A stretch of 64,000 bases of DNA from Arthrobacter bambusae (GTDB lineage: Bacteria; Actinomycetota; Actinomycetes; Actinomycetales; Micrococcaceae). Shown one piece after another: positions 8,202-16,239 of the stretch. A program made the position numbers and the translations under genes. The notes under the pieces were generated by a model. That model made no database searches and was not told where the DNA came from. It saw nothing but the letters and a program-made list of their open reading frames with translations. Within the stretch, counting starts at the first letter, position 1. Every line of letters begins with the position of its first letter. The DNA lies in the NCBI RefSeq assembly GCF_022606295.1, contig NZ_JAHHZS010000001.1, positions 186,001 to 250,000 on the forward strand, given 5' to 3'.

Positions 8202-9287
8202 ATGACTTACACGAGCCCCCTTTTGTCGCGCCCCGGAGCTGTGGAAGGCGGCGGCGAGGACTCCGGCGTCGCGGCCCACTACGGCGAGCCCTTGCGTGAG
8301 CAGCGCGCCCTCGCCGCCGGCACCGCCGTCGTCGATCTTTCCTACCGGGGCGTCGTCACGGTCACGGGACCGGACCGCCTCAGCTGGCTCAACACCCTTT
8401 CCTCGCAGCAACTGACCAACCTCCAACCGCGCGTCTCCAGCGAATTGTTGCTCCTCACCATCCAGGGCCGCATCGAGTTCGATGCCCGCGTGGTGGACGA
8501 CGGCGACACCATCTGGCTGCTGGTCGAGGCCGCCGAGGCCGCCCCGCTGGCGGAATGGCTCAACAAGATGCGCTTCATGTTGCGCGTCGAGGTGGCCGAC
8601 GTGTCTTCCGATTGGGCGGTTGTCGGCGCAACCAAGGCCATTGACGCATGGTCGGAACGGCTGGTCTGGGAGGACCCGTGGCCGCATATCGGCGTCGGCG
8701 GCTACTCCTACAGCGTGGTGGAGGAAAGCTCCCATCCCGGCCTCGAGCGTCCCTGGTTCGAGTACCTCATTCCCGCGGCCGAGCTTGAAGCCGCCGTCGA
8801 GGGCATGGCACTCGCCGGTTCCCTGGCGGCGGAGGCGCTCCGTATTGCCGCCTGGCGTCCCCGGCTCGGCGCGGAGACGGACGAGAAGACCATCCCGCAC
8901 GAGCTCGATCTCCTGCGGACCTCGGTCCACCTGTCCAAGGGCTGCTACAAGGGCCAGGAGACCATCGCACGTGTCCACAACCTTGGACACCCGCCCCGGC
9001 GGCTCGTCTTCCTGCAATTGGACGGCTCGCAGCACACCCTCCCGGCGCCGGGCAGCGTCGTATTTGCCGGAGAGCGCAAGGTGGGTACGCTGACATCCGT
9101 GGCCCAGCATTTCGAGATGGGGGCAGTGGGACTGGCGCTGATCAAGCGCTCAGTGGATCCCCAGGAAGTGCTGACCGTGCTGGACGGCGAAGAGCCTTAT
9201 CCGGCCGCCCAGGAAGTAATCGTCGCGCCCGACGCCGGACAGGTGGTGGGGCGCCAGTCCGGATTCCTGAAGGGACCCCATCGATGA
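8202..9287 (+). CDS. ygfZ: YgfZ/GcvT-fold tetrahydrofolate-dependent Fe-S protein
   Basis: YgfZ proteins use a folate-binding GcvT-like fold to help assemble or repair iron-sulfur clusters. The diagnostic motif KGCYKGQETIAR is present, with Cys248 as the conserved cysteine. Length is 361 residues from the ATG at 8202; the open frame extends upstream, but that part overlaps the previous gene and does not align with the family. The ribosome site is weak (AAGGAC, 12 bp away). It overlaps the ankyrin gene by 4 bp (ATGA), so the two are translationally coupled. Confidence 0.9.
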   Translation: MTYTSPLLSRPGAVEGGGEDSGVAAHYGEPLREQRALAAGTAVVDLSYRGVVTVTGPDRLSWLNTLSSQQLTNLQPRVSSELLLLTIQGRIEFDARVVDDGDTIWLLVEAAEAAPLAEWLNKMRFMLRVEVADVSSDWAVVGATKAIDAWSERLVWEDPWPHIGVGGYSYSVVEESSHPGLERPWFEYLIPAAELEAAVEGMALAGSLAAEALRIAAWRPRLGAETDEKTIPHELDLLRTSVHLSKGCYKGQETIARVHNLGHPPRRLVFLQLDGSQHTLPAPGSVVFAGERKVGTLTSVAQHFEMGAVGLALIKRSVDPQEVLTVLDGEEPYPAAQEVIVAPDAGQVVGRQSGFLKGPHR

Positions 9288-9697
9288 GCGAAACCACCGG
9301 CGCTGACGCCCAAGCGACAGGTGTCGACGACGAGGCCATTGCCCTGGCGCACACCTTGTTCGATGCTGCCAGGGAAGGCAACTCGGTGCTCCTGCGCAGC
9401 TACCTCGACGCCGGTGCGCCGGCTGGAATGCGCACTGCCGCCGGCGACTCGCTTCTGATGCTCGCCGCATATAACGGCCATGCCGAAACTGTTCAGCTCC
9501 TGTTGCACCACGGTGCAGACGCAAACGGGGCGAACGATCGTGGCCAGACTCCGCTGGCCGGCGCAGTTTTCAAGGGTTACACGGAGGTGGCCCGGTTTCT
9601 GGTTGACGCCGGGGCCGATCCCGACGCCGGTACGCCCACGGCGCGCGAGGCCGCGCGGATGTTTGCCCGCACGGAGATTCTCGAACTGCTCGGATAA
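9284..9697 (+). CDS. Ankyrin-repeat protein
   Basis: The 137-residue protein consists of about three to four ankyrin repeats. Typical helix-turn-helix consensus pieces are visible: GDSLLMLAAYNGHAETVQLL, HHGADANGANDRGQTPLAGA and KGYTEVARFLVDAGADPDAG. No signal peptide is present, so it is probably cytosolic and binds a protein partner. The ATG overlaps the ygfZ stop (ATGA), which implies coupled translation and perhaps a shared role. Ankyrin genes directly after ygfZ are common in this family of bacteria as far as I recall; the partner is unknown. Confidence 0.88.
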   Translation: MSETTGADAQATGVDDEAIALAHTLFDAAREGNSVLLRSYLDAGAPAGMRTAAGDSLLMLAAYNGHAETVQLLLHHGADANGANDRGQTPLAGAVFKGYTEVARFLVDAGADPDAGTPTAREAARMFARTEILELLG

Positions 9698-9744
9698 ACC
9701 AAGGCGGCCCGCCGGGCATGGCTGGCGGACCGCTTGCGATCAGT

Positions 9745-9777
9745 TATTCCATGTGGAATAGTTGATATGGAATAGTT
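9745..9777. promoter_or_regulatory. Candidate PadR operator
   Basis: A perfect palindrome TATTCCA-TG-TGGAATA (9745-9760) is followed by a direct repeat: TGGAATAGTT occurs at 9754-9763 and again at 9768-9777. The cluster ends 18 bp upstream of the PadR start codon, a typical place for autorepression. Confidence 0.7.
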
Positions 9778-9795
9778 CGCACGGAGGATGGGGAA

Positions 9796-10356
9796 ATGGC
9801 ACGAGCCGCACTGACTCCACTTGGCGTCGCCGCGTTGGCCCTCCTTGTCGAGGCGCCGATGCATCCGTACGAGATGTACCAGCTCCTGATGGCCCGCCAT
9901 GAGGACCGCTTGGTCAAAGTCCGGCCGGGCACGCTCTACCACGCCGTCGCTCGGCTGGAAGAAGCAGGCTTGGTCGAGTCGACGGGCACTGACCGCGCCG
10001 GCAACCGGCCCGAGCGCACCACCTACCGGATCACCGGAACCGGCCGGGAGGCGCTGACGGAGCGCCTCCAGAACATGCTTTCGGAACCCGTGAACGAATA
10101 CCCGATTTTTCCCCATGCGATCGCCGAGGCACACAACCTGCCGTCCGGCGTCGTACTCGAACTCCTGGACCACCGCGTGGCGAACTTGGAAAACCAGCTC
10201 GACTTCCTGGTCCAAGGAGAAGAAGCCGTCGCTGCCAAAGGCGTCGAGCCCAAGTTTTGGATCGACGTCAAGTACCAACAAACCATGCTGCGGACGGAAA
10301 TCGACTGGATACGCACCTTCCAGGACGATCTCCGCAGCGGGCAATTGCCATGGTAA
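9796..10356 (+). CDS. PadR-family transcriptional regulator
   Basis: The 186-residue protein has the PadR winged helix at the N-terminus: LTPLGVAALALLVEAPMHPYEMYQLL followed by KVRPGTLYHAVARLEEAGLVES and a wing ERTTYRITGTGREALTERL. The C-terminal helical part (PadR-C) mediates dimerisation. The strong ribosome site GGAGG lies 8 bp upstream of the ATG at 9796. An inverted/direct repeat operator stands just upstream. The gene precedes and is co-directional with a drug-exporter gene, so it very likely represses the pair in response to a toxic ligand; the ligand cannot be read from sequence. Confidence 0.92.
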   Translation: MARAALTPLGVAALALLVEAPMHPYEMYQLLMARHEDRLVKVRPGTLYHAVARLEEAGLVESTGTDRAGNRPERTTYRITGTGREALTERLQNMLSEPVNEYPIFPHAIAEAHNLPSGVVLELLDHRVANLENQLDFLVQGEEAVAAKGVEPKFWIDVKYQQTMLRTEIDWIRTFQDDLRSGQLPW

Positions 10357-10410
10357 GCGCCCGTCCCACGCACCAACCTGCAATCGATTCAGCACAGTCA
10401 AAGGAAACCC

Positions 10411-11934
10411 ATGGAAAACGTCGCTAAACCGTGGCCCGCACTGTGGTCCCTCGTGGTCGGGTTCTTCATGATCCTGATCGACACCACCATCGTCTCCGTG
10501 GCGAATCCACGGATCATGGAGGGCCTGCACACCGATATCAACTCGGTCATCTGGGTGACGAGCGCCTACCTCCTCGCCTACGCCGTGCCGTTGCTGATCA
10601 CCGGAAGGCTCGGCGACCGCTTCGGGCCCAAGAACCTCTACCTGATCGGTCTCGTTGTCTTCACCTTGGCTTCACTGTGGTGCGGCCTTTCGGGCGACAT
10701 CGGCATGCTCATCGCGGCCCGGGTGGTCCAGGGCATCGGCGCGGCCATGATGACGCCCCAAACCATGGCCGTCATCACCCGGATCTTCCCGCCGGACCGC
10801 CGCGGCGCAGCCATGGGCCTTTGGGGCGCCACGGCCGGCATGGCCATCCTCGTCGGCCCGATCCTCGGCGGCGTGCTGGTCGACGGCCTCGGCTGGCAGT
10901 GGATCTTCTTCGTCAACGTTCCCATCGGCGTCGTTGCCTTCGTCCTCGTGACCCGGCTGGTACCGAAGCTGACCACGCACAGCCACAAGTTCGACGTCCT
11001 GGGAGTGCTGCTGTCGGCAGCCGGGATGTTCCTGCTGGTGTTCGGCATCCAGGAAGGCCAAAGCTACAAGTGGGGCACCGTCACCGGACCCATTACCGTG
11101 TGGGGACTGATCATCACGGGCCTCGTTGTCCTGGCCGTGTTTGTCTTCTGGCAGTGGTTGCTGGAGCGCCGCGGCGGTGAGCCTTTGCTGCCTCTTGGCC
11201 TGTTCAAGGACCGCAACTTCTCCTTGGGCAACACCACCATCATGGCGGTGGGCTTCACCATCACCGCGTTCCCGCTGCCCACGATTTTCTATTACCAGGT
11301 GGTCCGCGGGTTGTCCCCGACGCAGTCCGCCTTGCTGATGATCCCCATGGCCGTGATCTCCGGCGCCTTGGCACCTTTTGTCGGCAAGCTGATCGACCGC
11401 ATCAACCCGCGCTGGTTCGCCGCCTTCGGGCTCCTTTGCCTGTCCGGAGCGCTCTTCTGGACCGGCTCGCTCCTGAAGCCGGACACTCCCATTTGGATGT
11501 TCCTTCTGCCGAGCGCCCTCCAGGGCGTGGCCAACGGTTTCATTTGGGGACCGGTCTCCAACGCCACCACCCGCAACCTCCCGCCGCGTTCCGCCGGAGC
11601 CGGTTCCGGTGTCTTCAACACGACGCGCCAGATCGGTGCCGTGCTGGGATCCGCCGCGATTGCCGCGCTGATCCAGTCCCGACTCGCGGCTGAGCTGCCC
11701 GCGGCTCCGCCAGGTGCCGCCCCGGCCGGGGAAGGCGGATTCACCGGAAGTTTGCCTGAATTCCTGCACGCCGGCTTCTCGACGGCGATGAGCCAGTCGG
11801 TCTTGCTGCCGGCGTTTGCGATTCTGTTGGGCGCCGTAGCGGCGTTGTTGTTCGGCAAGCCCCAAGCCGTCCGGGGATGGGGTTCCCCGGCTGCCGCAGG
11901 GGCCAAGCCTGAGACTGTTTCGCAAGACAGTTAG
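10411..11934 (+). CDS. MFS drug exporter, DHA2 (14-helix) family
   Basis: This 507-residue protein is a proton-driven multidrug exporter of the EmrB/QacA type in the cytoplasmic membrane. It begins WPALWSLVVGFFMILIDTTI (TMS1 with the conserved D-T-T-I), has RLGDRFGPKNLYLIGL (motif A) and GMAILVGPILGGVL (motif C of antiporters), and has about 14 hydrophobic segments. ATG 10411 is preceded by AAAGGAAA. It lies 54 bp after padR on the same strand and is probably repressed by it. The substrate is unknown. Confidence 0.92.
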   Translation: MENVAKPWPALWSLVVGFFMILIDTTIVSVANPRIMEGLHTDINSVIWVTSAYLLAYAVPLLITGRLGDRFGPKNLYLIGLVVFTLASLWCGLSGDIGMLIAARVVQGIGAAMMTPQTMAVITRIFPPDRRGAAMGLWGATAGMAILVGPILGGVLVDGLGWQWIFFVNVPIGVVAFVLVTRLVPKLTTHSHKFDVLGVLLSAAGMFLLVFGIQEGQSYKWGTVTGPITVWGLIITGLVVLAVFVFWQWLLERRGGEPLLPLGLFKDRNFSLGNTTIMAVGFTITAFPLPTIFYYQVVRGLSPTQSALLMIPMAVISGALAPFVGKLIDRINPRWFAAFGLLCLSGALFWTGSLLKPDTPIWMFLLPSALQGVANGFIWGPVSNATTRNLPPRSAGAGSGVFNTTRQIGAVLGSAAIAALIQSRLAAELPAAPPGAAPAGEGGFTGSLPEFLHAGFSTAMSQSVLLPAFAILLGAVAALLFGKPQAVRGWGSPAAAGAKPETVSQDS

Positions 11935-11938
11935 CCCG

Positions 11939-11991
11939 CGCGAACTGGCAGACGATGCCCCCAAAATGCGGGCATCGTCTGCCAACTCGCG
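11939..11991. terminator. Bidirectional terminator hairpin between convergent genes
   Basis: A 22-bp stem (two adjacent mismatches) with a 9-nt loop lies between the convergent exporter gene and GNAT gene. Arms contain GGCAGACGATGCCC and GGGCATCGTCTGCC. There is no strong U-tract on either side, so it may work as a bidirectional transcription block or 3-prime-end stabiliser. Confidence 0.7.
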
Positions 11992-12005
11992 GCCAGGGCA
12001 AGTCG

Positions 12006-12737
12006 CTAGCGGAGCAGTACGGAGGTCTGGATACCGCCGTCGGCGAATCCCAGCCTTCGGGCCAAGGCCATGGAACCTCGGTTGTCCAGAGCAGTCCGCC
12101 ACTGCAGCGTCAGGCCGGAAGCGAGTGCCTCGTGGGCGGCGATCGAGGCAGCCAGGGTTCCGAGCCCCTGCCGGCGCAATTCGGGCGGCACCAGGACGCC
12201 CATGTCTGCGAGGATCCCTTGCCATTCCGCGTAGGCGCCGCAGGCCACCGGTTTGCGGTCCGGTTCGTTCCCGTCCATCACGGTGAAATGGTGGTCCATT
12301 TTTGAGAGGTGGACCTCGTTGACGTCGTCCGGAGGGCACCTGCCCTCCAACTCGATTGCCTCCGGATGGCCGTGGGAGACGGTGACTTCACCGCCCGGCT
12401 GGAAGAGGGGTAAATCGTCGGCGAACAGCAGTGCCGACGTCCCGAGCCCGTGGCCGCCGTGTTCGCGACTGATCCGCAACAGTGTGGAATGCTCGCTCAG
12501 TTGATCGTCTGAGAACCCGACGGCGGCGGCCACCGCCCAAGCCGGAGCCACCAATGCGGAGCGGCCAAAGAGCCTCACGAACGTGATGGATTCGGCGTCG
12601 TCGTCTTCCCTGACCAAGCGCTCCCCAGTGCGGGCAGCGGCTGGGCCGGAGACGAAACTGAAGGCCTCGTCGTCGAACCCCAAGTGCCGGGCCCAGGCCA
12701 GCAGCACAATTTCCGCCGATCCCGCATCAAGTTCCAT
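12006..12737 (-). CDS. GNAT-family N-acetyltransferase
   Basis: The 243-residue protein has a C-terminal GNAT domain: MGVLVPPELRRQGLGTLAAS gives the acetyl-CoA pyrophosphate loop (R-R-Q-G-L-G) and ALDNRGSMALARRLGFADGG is the last helix-strand of the fold. The N-terminal half (about residues 1-120) is less typical and may form a substrate-binding portion. Substrate is not deducible. It is convergent with the exporter gene and follows pfkA on the same strand after a hairpin, so it is probably its own transcription unit. Confidence 0.85.
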   Translation of the reverse strand: MELDAGSAEIVLLAWARHLGFDDEAFSFVSGPAAARTGERLVREDDDAESITFVRLFGRSALVAPAWAVAAAVGFSDDQLSEHSTLLRISREHGGHGLGTSALLFADDLPLFQPGGEVTVSHGHPEAIELEGRCPPDDVNEVHLSKMDHHFTVMDGNEPDRKPVACGAYAEWQGILADMGVLVPPELRRQGLGTLAASIAAHEALASGLTLQWRTALDNRGSMALARRLGFADGGIQTSVLLR

Positions 12738-12770
12738 GACATCGAGTCTATGCAGTCACCGGAAAGGGAA

Positions 12771-12806
12771 GGAGCAGGCGGCCACCTCGTGGTACCCGCC
12801 TGCTCC
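12771..12806 (-). terminator. Terminator hairpin downstream of pfkA
   Basis: An 11-bp perfect stem (GGAGCAGGCGG / CCGCCTGCTCC) with a 14-nt loop lies 25 bp past the pfkA stop. On the minus strand it is followed by TTCCCTTTCC, a pyrimidine-rich but imperfect tail. Confidence 0.7.
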
Positions 12807-12831
12807 AGGAAGATTCCTTTGAGGGGCCGGC

Positions 12832-13857
12832 TCAGCCGAACAGTACCGCGGCTTCGTCGTAGCGGTTCTGTGGGACGGTCTTGAGTTTGCCGAGGGCAGC
12901 TTCGAAGCCCACATGCTCGATGTCGGTGCCCTTGAGGGCCACCATGGTTCCCCAGCGGCCTTCCACGACGGAATCGATGGCTGCCATGCCCAGCCGGGTG
13001 GCCAGCACGCGGTCGAAAGCCGAGGGGACGCCGCCGCGCTGGATGTGGCCGAGGATCGTGGCGCGGGTCTCGATGCCCGTGCGGGCTTCGATTTCGGGGG
13101 CGAGCTGGTCCGCGATGCCGCCCAAGCGGGGCCGGCCGAAGGTGTCAAGGCCGCGTTCGGAGTGCGGGGCTTCCATGTGGTCCGGGACAAAACCCTCGGC
13201 AACAACAATCAACGGTGCGCGGCCACGATCGTGGGCTTCCTGGACCCATTCCGTGATCTGCTCGATGCTGACTTTCTGTTCGGGGATCAGGATGGCATGC
13301 GCGCCCGCGGCCATGCCCGCGTGCAGGGCGATCCAGCCCACGTGGCGTCCCATGACCTCGGCGATCATGCAGCGGTGATGGGATTCTCCGGTGGTGCGCA
13401 GCCGGTCGATGGCTTCCGTGGCGATCTGGACGGCGGTATCGAAGCCGAAGGTGTAGTCGGTGGCGTCGAGGTCGTTGTCCACGGTCTTGGGGACGCCCAC
13501 GATCCTTAGGCCCGCGTCGGTGAGGCGCTTCGCAGCGGCCAAGGTGCCTTCGCCGCCGATGGCAATGATCGCGTCGATGCCGAGGCGGTCCATGTGGGCC
13601 TTGATGACATCCGGCCCGCCGCCGTTCTCGAACGGGTTGGTGCGGGACGTGCCAAGGATGGTTCCACCCTGTTTGGCGATACCGCGGACCATCGTGCGGG
13701 GAATGTCGATGACGTCGCCCTCCACGACGCCCCGCCAACCATCCCGGAAACCGACGAATTCCTGGCCGTGGATGGCAATTCCCTTGAGGACGGCGCCGCG
13801 GATGACGGCGTTGAGTCCGGGGCAGTCGCCACCGCTGGTAAGGATTCCAATTTTCAT
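12832..13857 (-). CDS. pfkA: 6-phosphofructokinase (group III type)
   Basis: PfkA phosphorylates fructose 6-phosphate in glycolysis. The 341-residue protein starts MKIGILTSGGDCPGLNAVIR and has GGEGT at 101-105 (Gly104) and PKTVDND at 123-129 (Lys124, Asp127 catalytic). Gly104 is the feature of ATP-dependent enzymes, whereas Lys124 is more usual in pyrophosphate-dependent ones; this mixed signature is known in actinobacterial ATP-PFKs, so ATP use is the better guess. MGRHVGWIALHAG is the substrate-binding segment. The ribosome site is poor. A candidate promoter lies at 13917-13947. Confidence 0.94.
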   Translation of the reverse strand: MKIGILTSGGDCPGLNAVIRGAVLKGIAIHGQEFVGFRDGWRGVVEGDVIDIPRTMVRGIAKQGGTILGTSRTNPFENGGGPDVIKAHMDRLGIDAIIAIGGEGTLAAAKRLTDAGLRIVGVPKTVDNDLDATDYTFGFDTAVQIATEAIDRLRTTGESHHRCMIAEVMGRHVGWIALHAGMAAGAHAILIPEQKVSIEQITEWVQEAHDRGRAPLIVVAEGFVPDHMEAPHSERGLDTFGRPRLGGIADQLAPEIEARTGIETRATILGHIQRGGVPSAFDRVLATRLGMAAIDSVVEGRWGTMVALKGTDIEHVGFEAALGKLKTVPQNRYDEAAVLFG

Positions 13858-13916
13858 GAGGGCTCAAATCCTGGCTAGGAGGTATACGTGCAGAGCGCCA
13901 CGCTGAGCTCACAACG

Positions 13917-13947
13917 ATTGTAGGGGGAAATGTGGGGTGGGACACAA
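13917..13947 (-). promoter_or_regulatory. Candidate pfkA promoter
   Basis: On the minus strand TTGTGT (-35) and TACAAT (-10, 5 of 6) are separated by 19 bp, about 60 bp before the pfkA start codon. The spacing is slightly long. Confidence 0.45.
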
Positions 13948-13994
13948 ACCATGACCACCGCCGTGGATGAGACTTTTGAAATAACCAGGAAACA

Positions 13995-14012
13995 GCCCGG
14001 GCAAGCCCGGGC
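13995..14012 (-). terminator. Hairpin after the small PspC gene
   Basis: Two copies of the self-complementary octamer GCCCGGGC separated by AA form an 8-bp stem 4 bp beyond the PspC stop. On the minus strand it is followed by TGTTTCC. It is the likely end of the PspC gene cluster transcript. Confidence 0.55.
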
Positions 14013-14016
14013 CGTG

Positions 14017-14274
14017 CTAGTTCTTCCCTTGCGAACGCTGGGTGAGGAAAGATTCCAGCGCAATGTCGCCCCTTTGGTTGGGAAGCAACAGCCACGCCAC
14101 GATGTAGATGAGCACGGCTGGCCCGGGTAGCAGGCAGAAGATCAGATAGCCGATGCGGACGTAGGCCACGTCCACGTTCAGTTTGGCGGCGATGCCACCG
14201 CACACCCCGCCGATCAGACGCTGCGGACCGCGCTTCAGGCCGATGCCTCGTACGATGCTGAAGAACTTGTTCAT
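14017..14274 (-). CDS. Small PspC-domain membrane protein
   Basis: The 85-residue protein is a single PspC domain: KRGPQRLIGGVCGGIAAKL, then DVAYVRIGYLIFCLLPG and a second hydrophobic stretch LIYIVAWLLLPNQ. PspC proteins are inner-membrane sensors or anchors in envelope-stress responses. It is the last of three co-directional membrane genes (14017-16114) that diverge from a PspC-histidine kinase, so it probably belongs to the same regulon. Function is inferred from family and context. Confidence 0.88.
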   Translation of the reverse strand: MNKFFSIVRGIGLKRGPQRLIGGVCGGIAAKLNVDVAYVRIGYLIFCLLPGPAVLIYIVAWLLLPNQRGDIALESFLTQRSQGKN

Positions 14275-14319
14275 GGCTAGAGCCTTCCGTGTTGTGGCTG
14301 CTTTGTCACGTGCTTCTTG

Positions 14320-14625
14320 CTAGCGGTGGCCGGAATCGGCGGCGCCGGTCCCGGAGCCAGGGCCGGACCCGCTGCCTTTTCGGGAGCGCGCCGACACCAG
14401 CCCTCCGATCACGAGTGCCGCACCTGCTCCGATCATGAGCCCGATCAGCACATAGTTGCCGTTGAGGGCCACGAGGCCGAGTTTGGAAATGATGATCAAG
14501 GCTGCGAGAGCCAGGACGATCAGCCCCCAGACCACCGTGCCCACCCTTGCCCGGGCTTGGGGAGGAGATGCAGGCGCCGGGACGGGGTCTGGTTCGAAGG
14601 CCCGCGTGGGTTCGTGCGTGCTCAT
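14320..14625 (-). CDS. Small two-helix membrane protein in PspC locus
   Basis: The 101-residue protein has a proline-rich N-terminus (EPDPVPAPASPPQARAR), two hydrophobic helices (VGTVVWGLIVLALAALIIIS and YVLIGLMIGAGAALVIGGLV) and a Gly/Ser-rich tail. I chose the ATG at 14625 because GGAAGGAAA lies 6 bp upstream; the longer open frame back to 14772 overlaps the preceding gene. Only 1 bp separates it from that gene's stop, so the two are coupled. It resembles the N-terminal part of LiaI/LiaF-like proteins, but I cannot name a family with certainty. Confidence 0.78.
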   Translation of the reverse strand: MSTHEPTRAFEPDPVPAPASPPQARARVGTVVWGLIVLALAALIIISKLGLVALNGNYVLIGLMIGAGAALVIGGLVSARSRKGSGSGPGSGTGAADSGHR

Positions 14626-14626
14626 G

Positions 14627-16114
14627 TCAGTTTCCTTCCTGGACGGTGACGTTGCTGAACGTTCCGTTGAGTTTGACGACCAGCTTGGCGCCGGGCTTGT
14701 CCATGTTGAAGCTGTCCAGGGTGCCACCGCTGCTTTGGGCGACGGCACTACCGTCCTGCTTGAGGTTCGCAAAGGTCATGTCTGCCTGGACCTCCACCGG
14801 CACTGTCGCGGGGACGAGGAGTTTGATGTTGCTTGCGGTCACGTCCATGGGAACCACGACGTCGGAACTCAGCGGTGCGCTCAGGTTCAGTTTGGTCAGG
14901 TCGACGGTCCCGTTGGCCCCGGTGATGTCGAAGCCTTTGCGGGCATCGTCGATGCTCACAGGATTCCACTGGGCATTCTGCAGGCGGAAGTGGTCCGCGT
15001 TGGGGGCTATGTTGAAGATGCCCCCGATCACGAGCGTCGCGATGGCAAGGAAGCCGAGCAGCCCCGACGTGCGGCCACGAAGCCCGGCAACCAGGATGCC
15101 GAGGCCGAGGACTGCGGCGCCCGTGGCCCAGACCACTGCATTGGCGGCGTCGCCCAGGTGGATGGCGTTGCCGGCGTCGAGCAGCTTGATTGTTCCGCCG
15201 CCCAGCAGGGCCGCGCCCGCTGAAACCGCTACGATCGCCGCGCCCGGTCCCTGCCGCCTCTGCCGCTCGGGACGCTCGGGGTGATGGGGTGCGCCGGCCG
15301 GTGGGTAGGGGCCCGTGGGATTGACGGGACCTGAAGGGGTCACGGGGCCGCCGGCCCCGTCATTGCCGGCTGCGTAAGCCCCGGCGCTGTAAGTCCCAGG
15401 CCCGGAAGACCCGGCGCTGTAGGGGCCCGCGCTGTACGGGCCGGCCGGATAGCCTGCCGAGGCCTGTGTGCCTGTGTCGCCAAAGGAACCTGGAGCGGCC
15501 GCATAGTGGTGTGGGCCCATGCTCTGCCTACCGCTGCGGGCTTTGCTCCGCTGGACCAGGAAATAGATCAGGTAGACGATGCCGCCTACCCAGAACAGCG
15601 TCCAGAGGATTCCGGGAACGCCGTTCCAGCCCCATCCCCAGAAGCCGCGGCCGAGGCTTGGCAATCCGATGATGGTTGTGATGAGGGCGCCGGTCATGCC
15701 TGCGGACCAGCGGCCGGCCCCGGCTTCCTGTGCATGGATGCGGCCATCGGGTTCGGGCAGGAGCGCCCAGGCGATGCCGTAGAGCAGGATGCCGATACCG
15801 GCGAAGAGGGTGAGGATGATGAAGATGCCGCGGACGATCAAGGGATCGATGCCGAAGCGGTGCGCGATGCCGCTCGCTGCGCCGCCCACCCACCGGTCCC
15901 GGCCACGGCTGATGCCTTGGCTTCGGATCCAGGTGAAGAAGTTCTGCGGGGGAGCGGGCACAGCGTAGTCCGGAGCCGCGCCGCCGGTGTGGCCGGCGTT
16001 GGGCTGGGCCGGCTCCTCGGGCGAGCCCACCCCGGCAGGGTGGCTGGATTCTGCAGTTTGTCCGGGCTCCGGTGCTTGTCCGGGGTCCTCGGGATTCATG
16101 CTGTTCGCGTTCAT
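14627..16114 (-). CDS. PspC-domain protein with LiaF-like C-terminal domain (EsrI-like)
   Basis: The 495-residue protein has a disordered Pro/Glu-rich N-terminus (1-55), a PspC domain (DRWVGGAASGIAHRFGIDP, then a helix IFIILTLFAGIGILLYGIAW), a further hydrophobic pair, a long linker of Gly-Pro-Tyr-Ser-Ala repeats (around residues 215-270), four hydrophobic segments, and a C-terminal beta-rich domain (about 385-495) of the LiaF/DUF2154 kind. It diverges from the PspC-histidine kinase gene 125 bp away. The closest described parallel is EsrI of C. glutamicum, which inhibits EsrS in the absence of envelope stress. The inhibitory role is inference. Confidence 0.82.
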   Translation of the reverse strand: MNANSMNPEDPGQAPEPGQTAESSHPAGVGSPEEPAQPNAGHTGGAAPDYAVPAPPQNFFTWIRSQGISRGRDRWVGGAASGIAHRFGIDPLIVRGIFIILTLFAGIGILLYGIAWALLPEPDGRIHAQEAGAGRWSAGMTGALITTIIGLPSLGRGFWGWGWNGVPGILWTLFWVGGIVYLIYFLVQRSKARSGRQSMGPHHYAAAPGSFGDTGTQASAGYPAGPYSAGPYSAGSSGPGTYSAGAYAAGNDGAGGPVTPSGPVNPTGPYPPAGAPHHPERPERQRRQGPGAAIVAVSAGAALLGGGTIKLLDAGNAIHLGDAANAVVWATGAAVLGLGILVAGLRGRTSGLLGFLAIATLVIGGIFNIAPNADHFRLQNAQWNPVSIDDARKGFDITGANGTVDLTKLNLSAPLSSDVVVPMDVTASNIKLLVPATVPVEVQADMTFANLKQDGSAVAQSSGGTLDSFNMDKPGAKLVVKLNGTFSNVTVQEGN

Positions 16115-16239
16115 ACTTCGATCTTGCCGCCCCGCGGCGCAGCCCTCTATTGGGGGATACCCTGAACGTTCCCTGAGTGGCCCCCTGAGATGCCCTGGCT
16201 TCGAGCGCCGAAGGCCCTGATACGTGTTTGGATGGATTC

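Noticed and set aside
10672..12339. Open frame of 555 codons opposite the drug exporter
   Set aside because: Shadow of the MFS gene; charged low-complexity translation without domain features.
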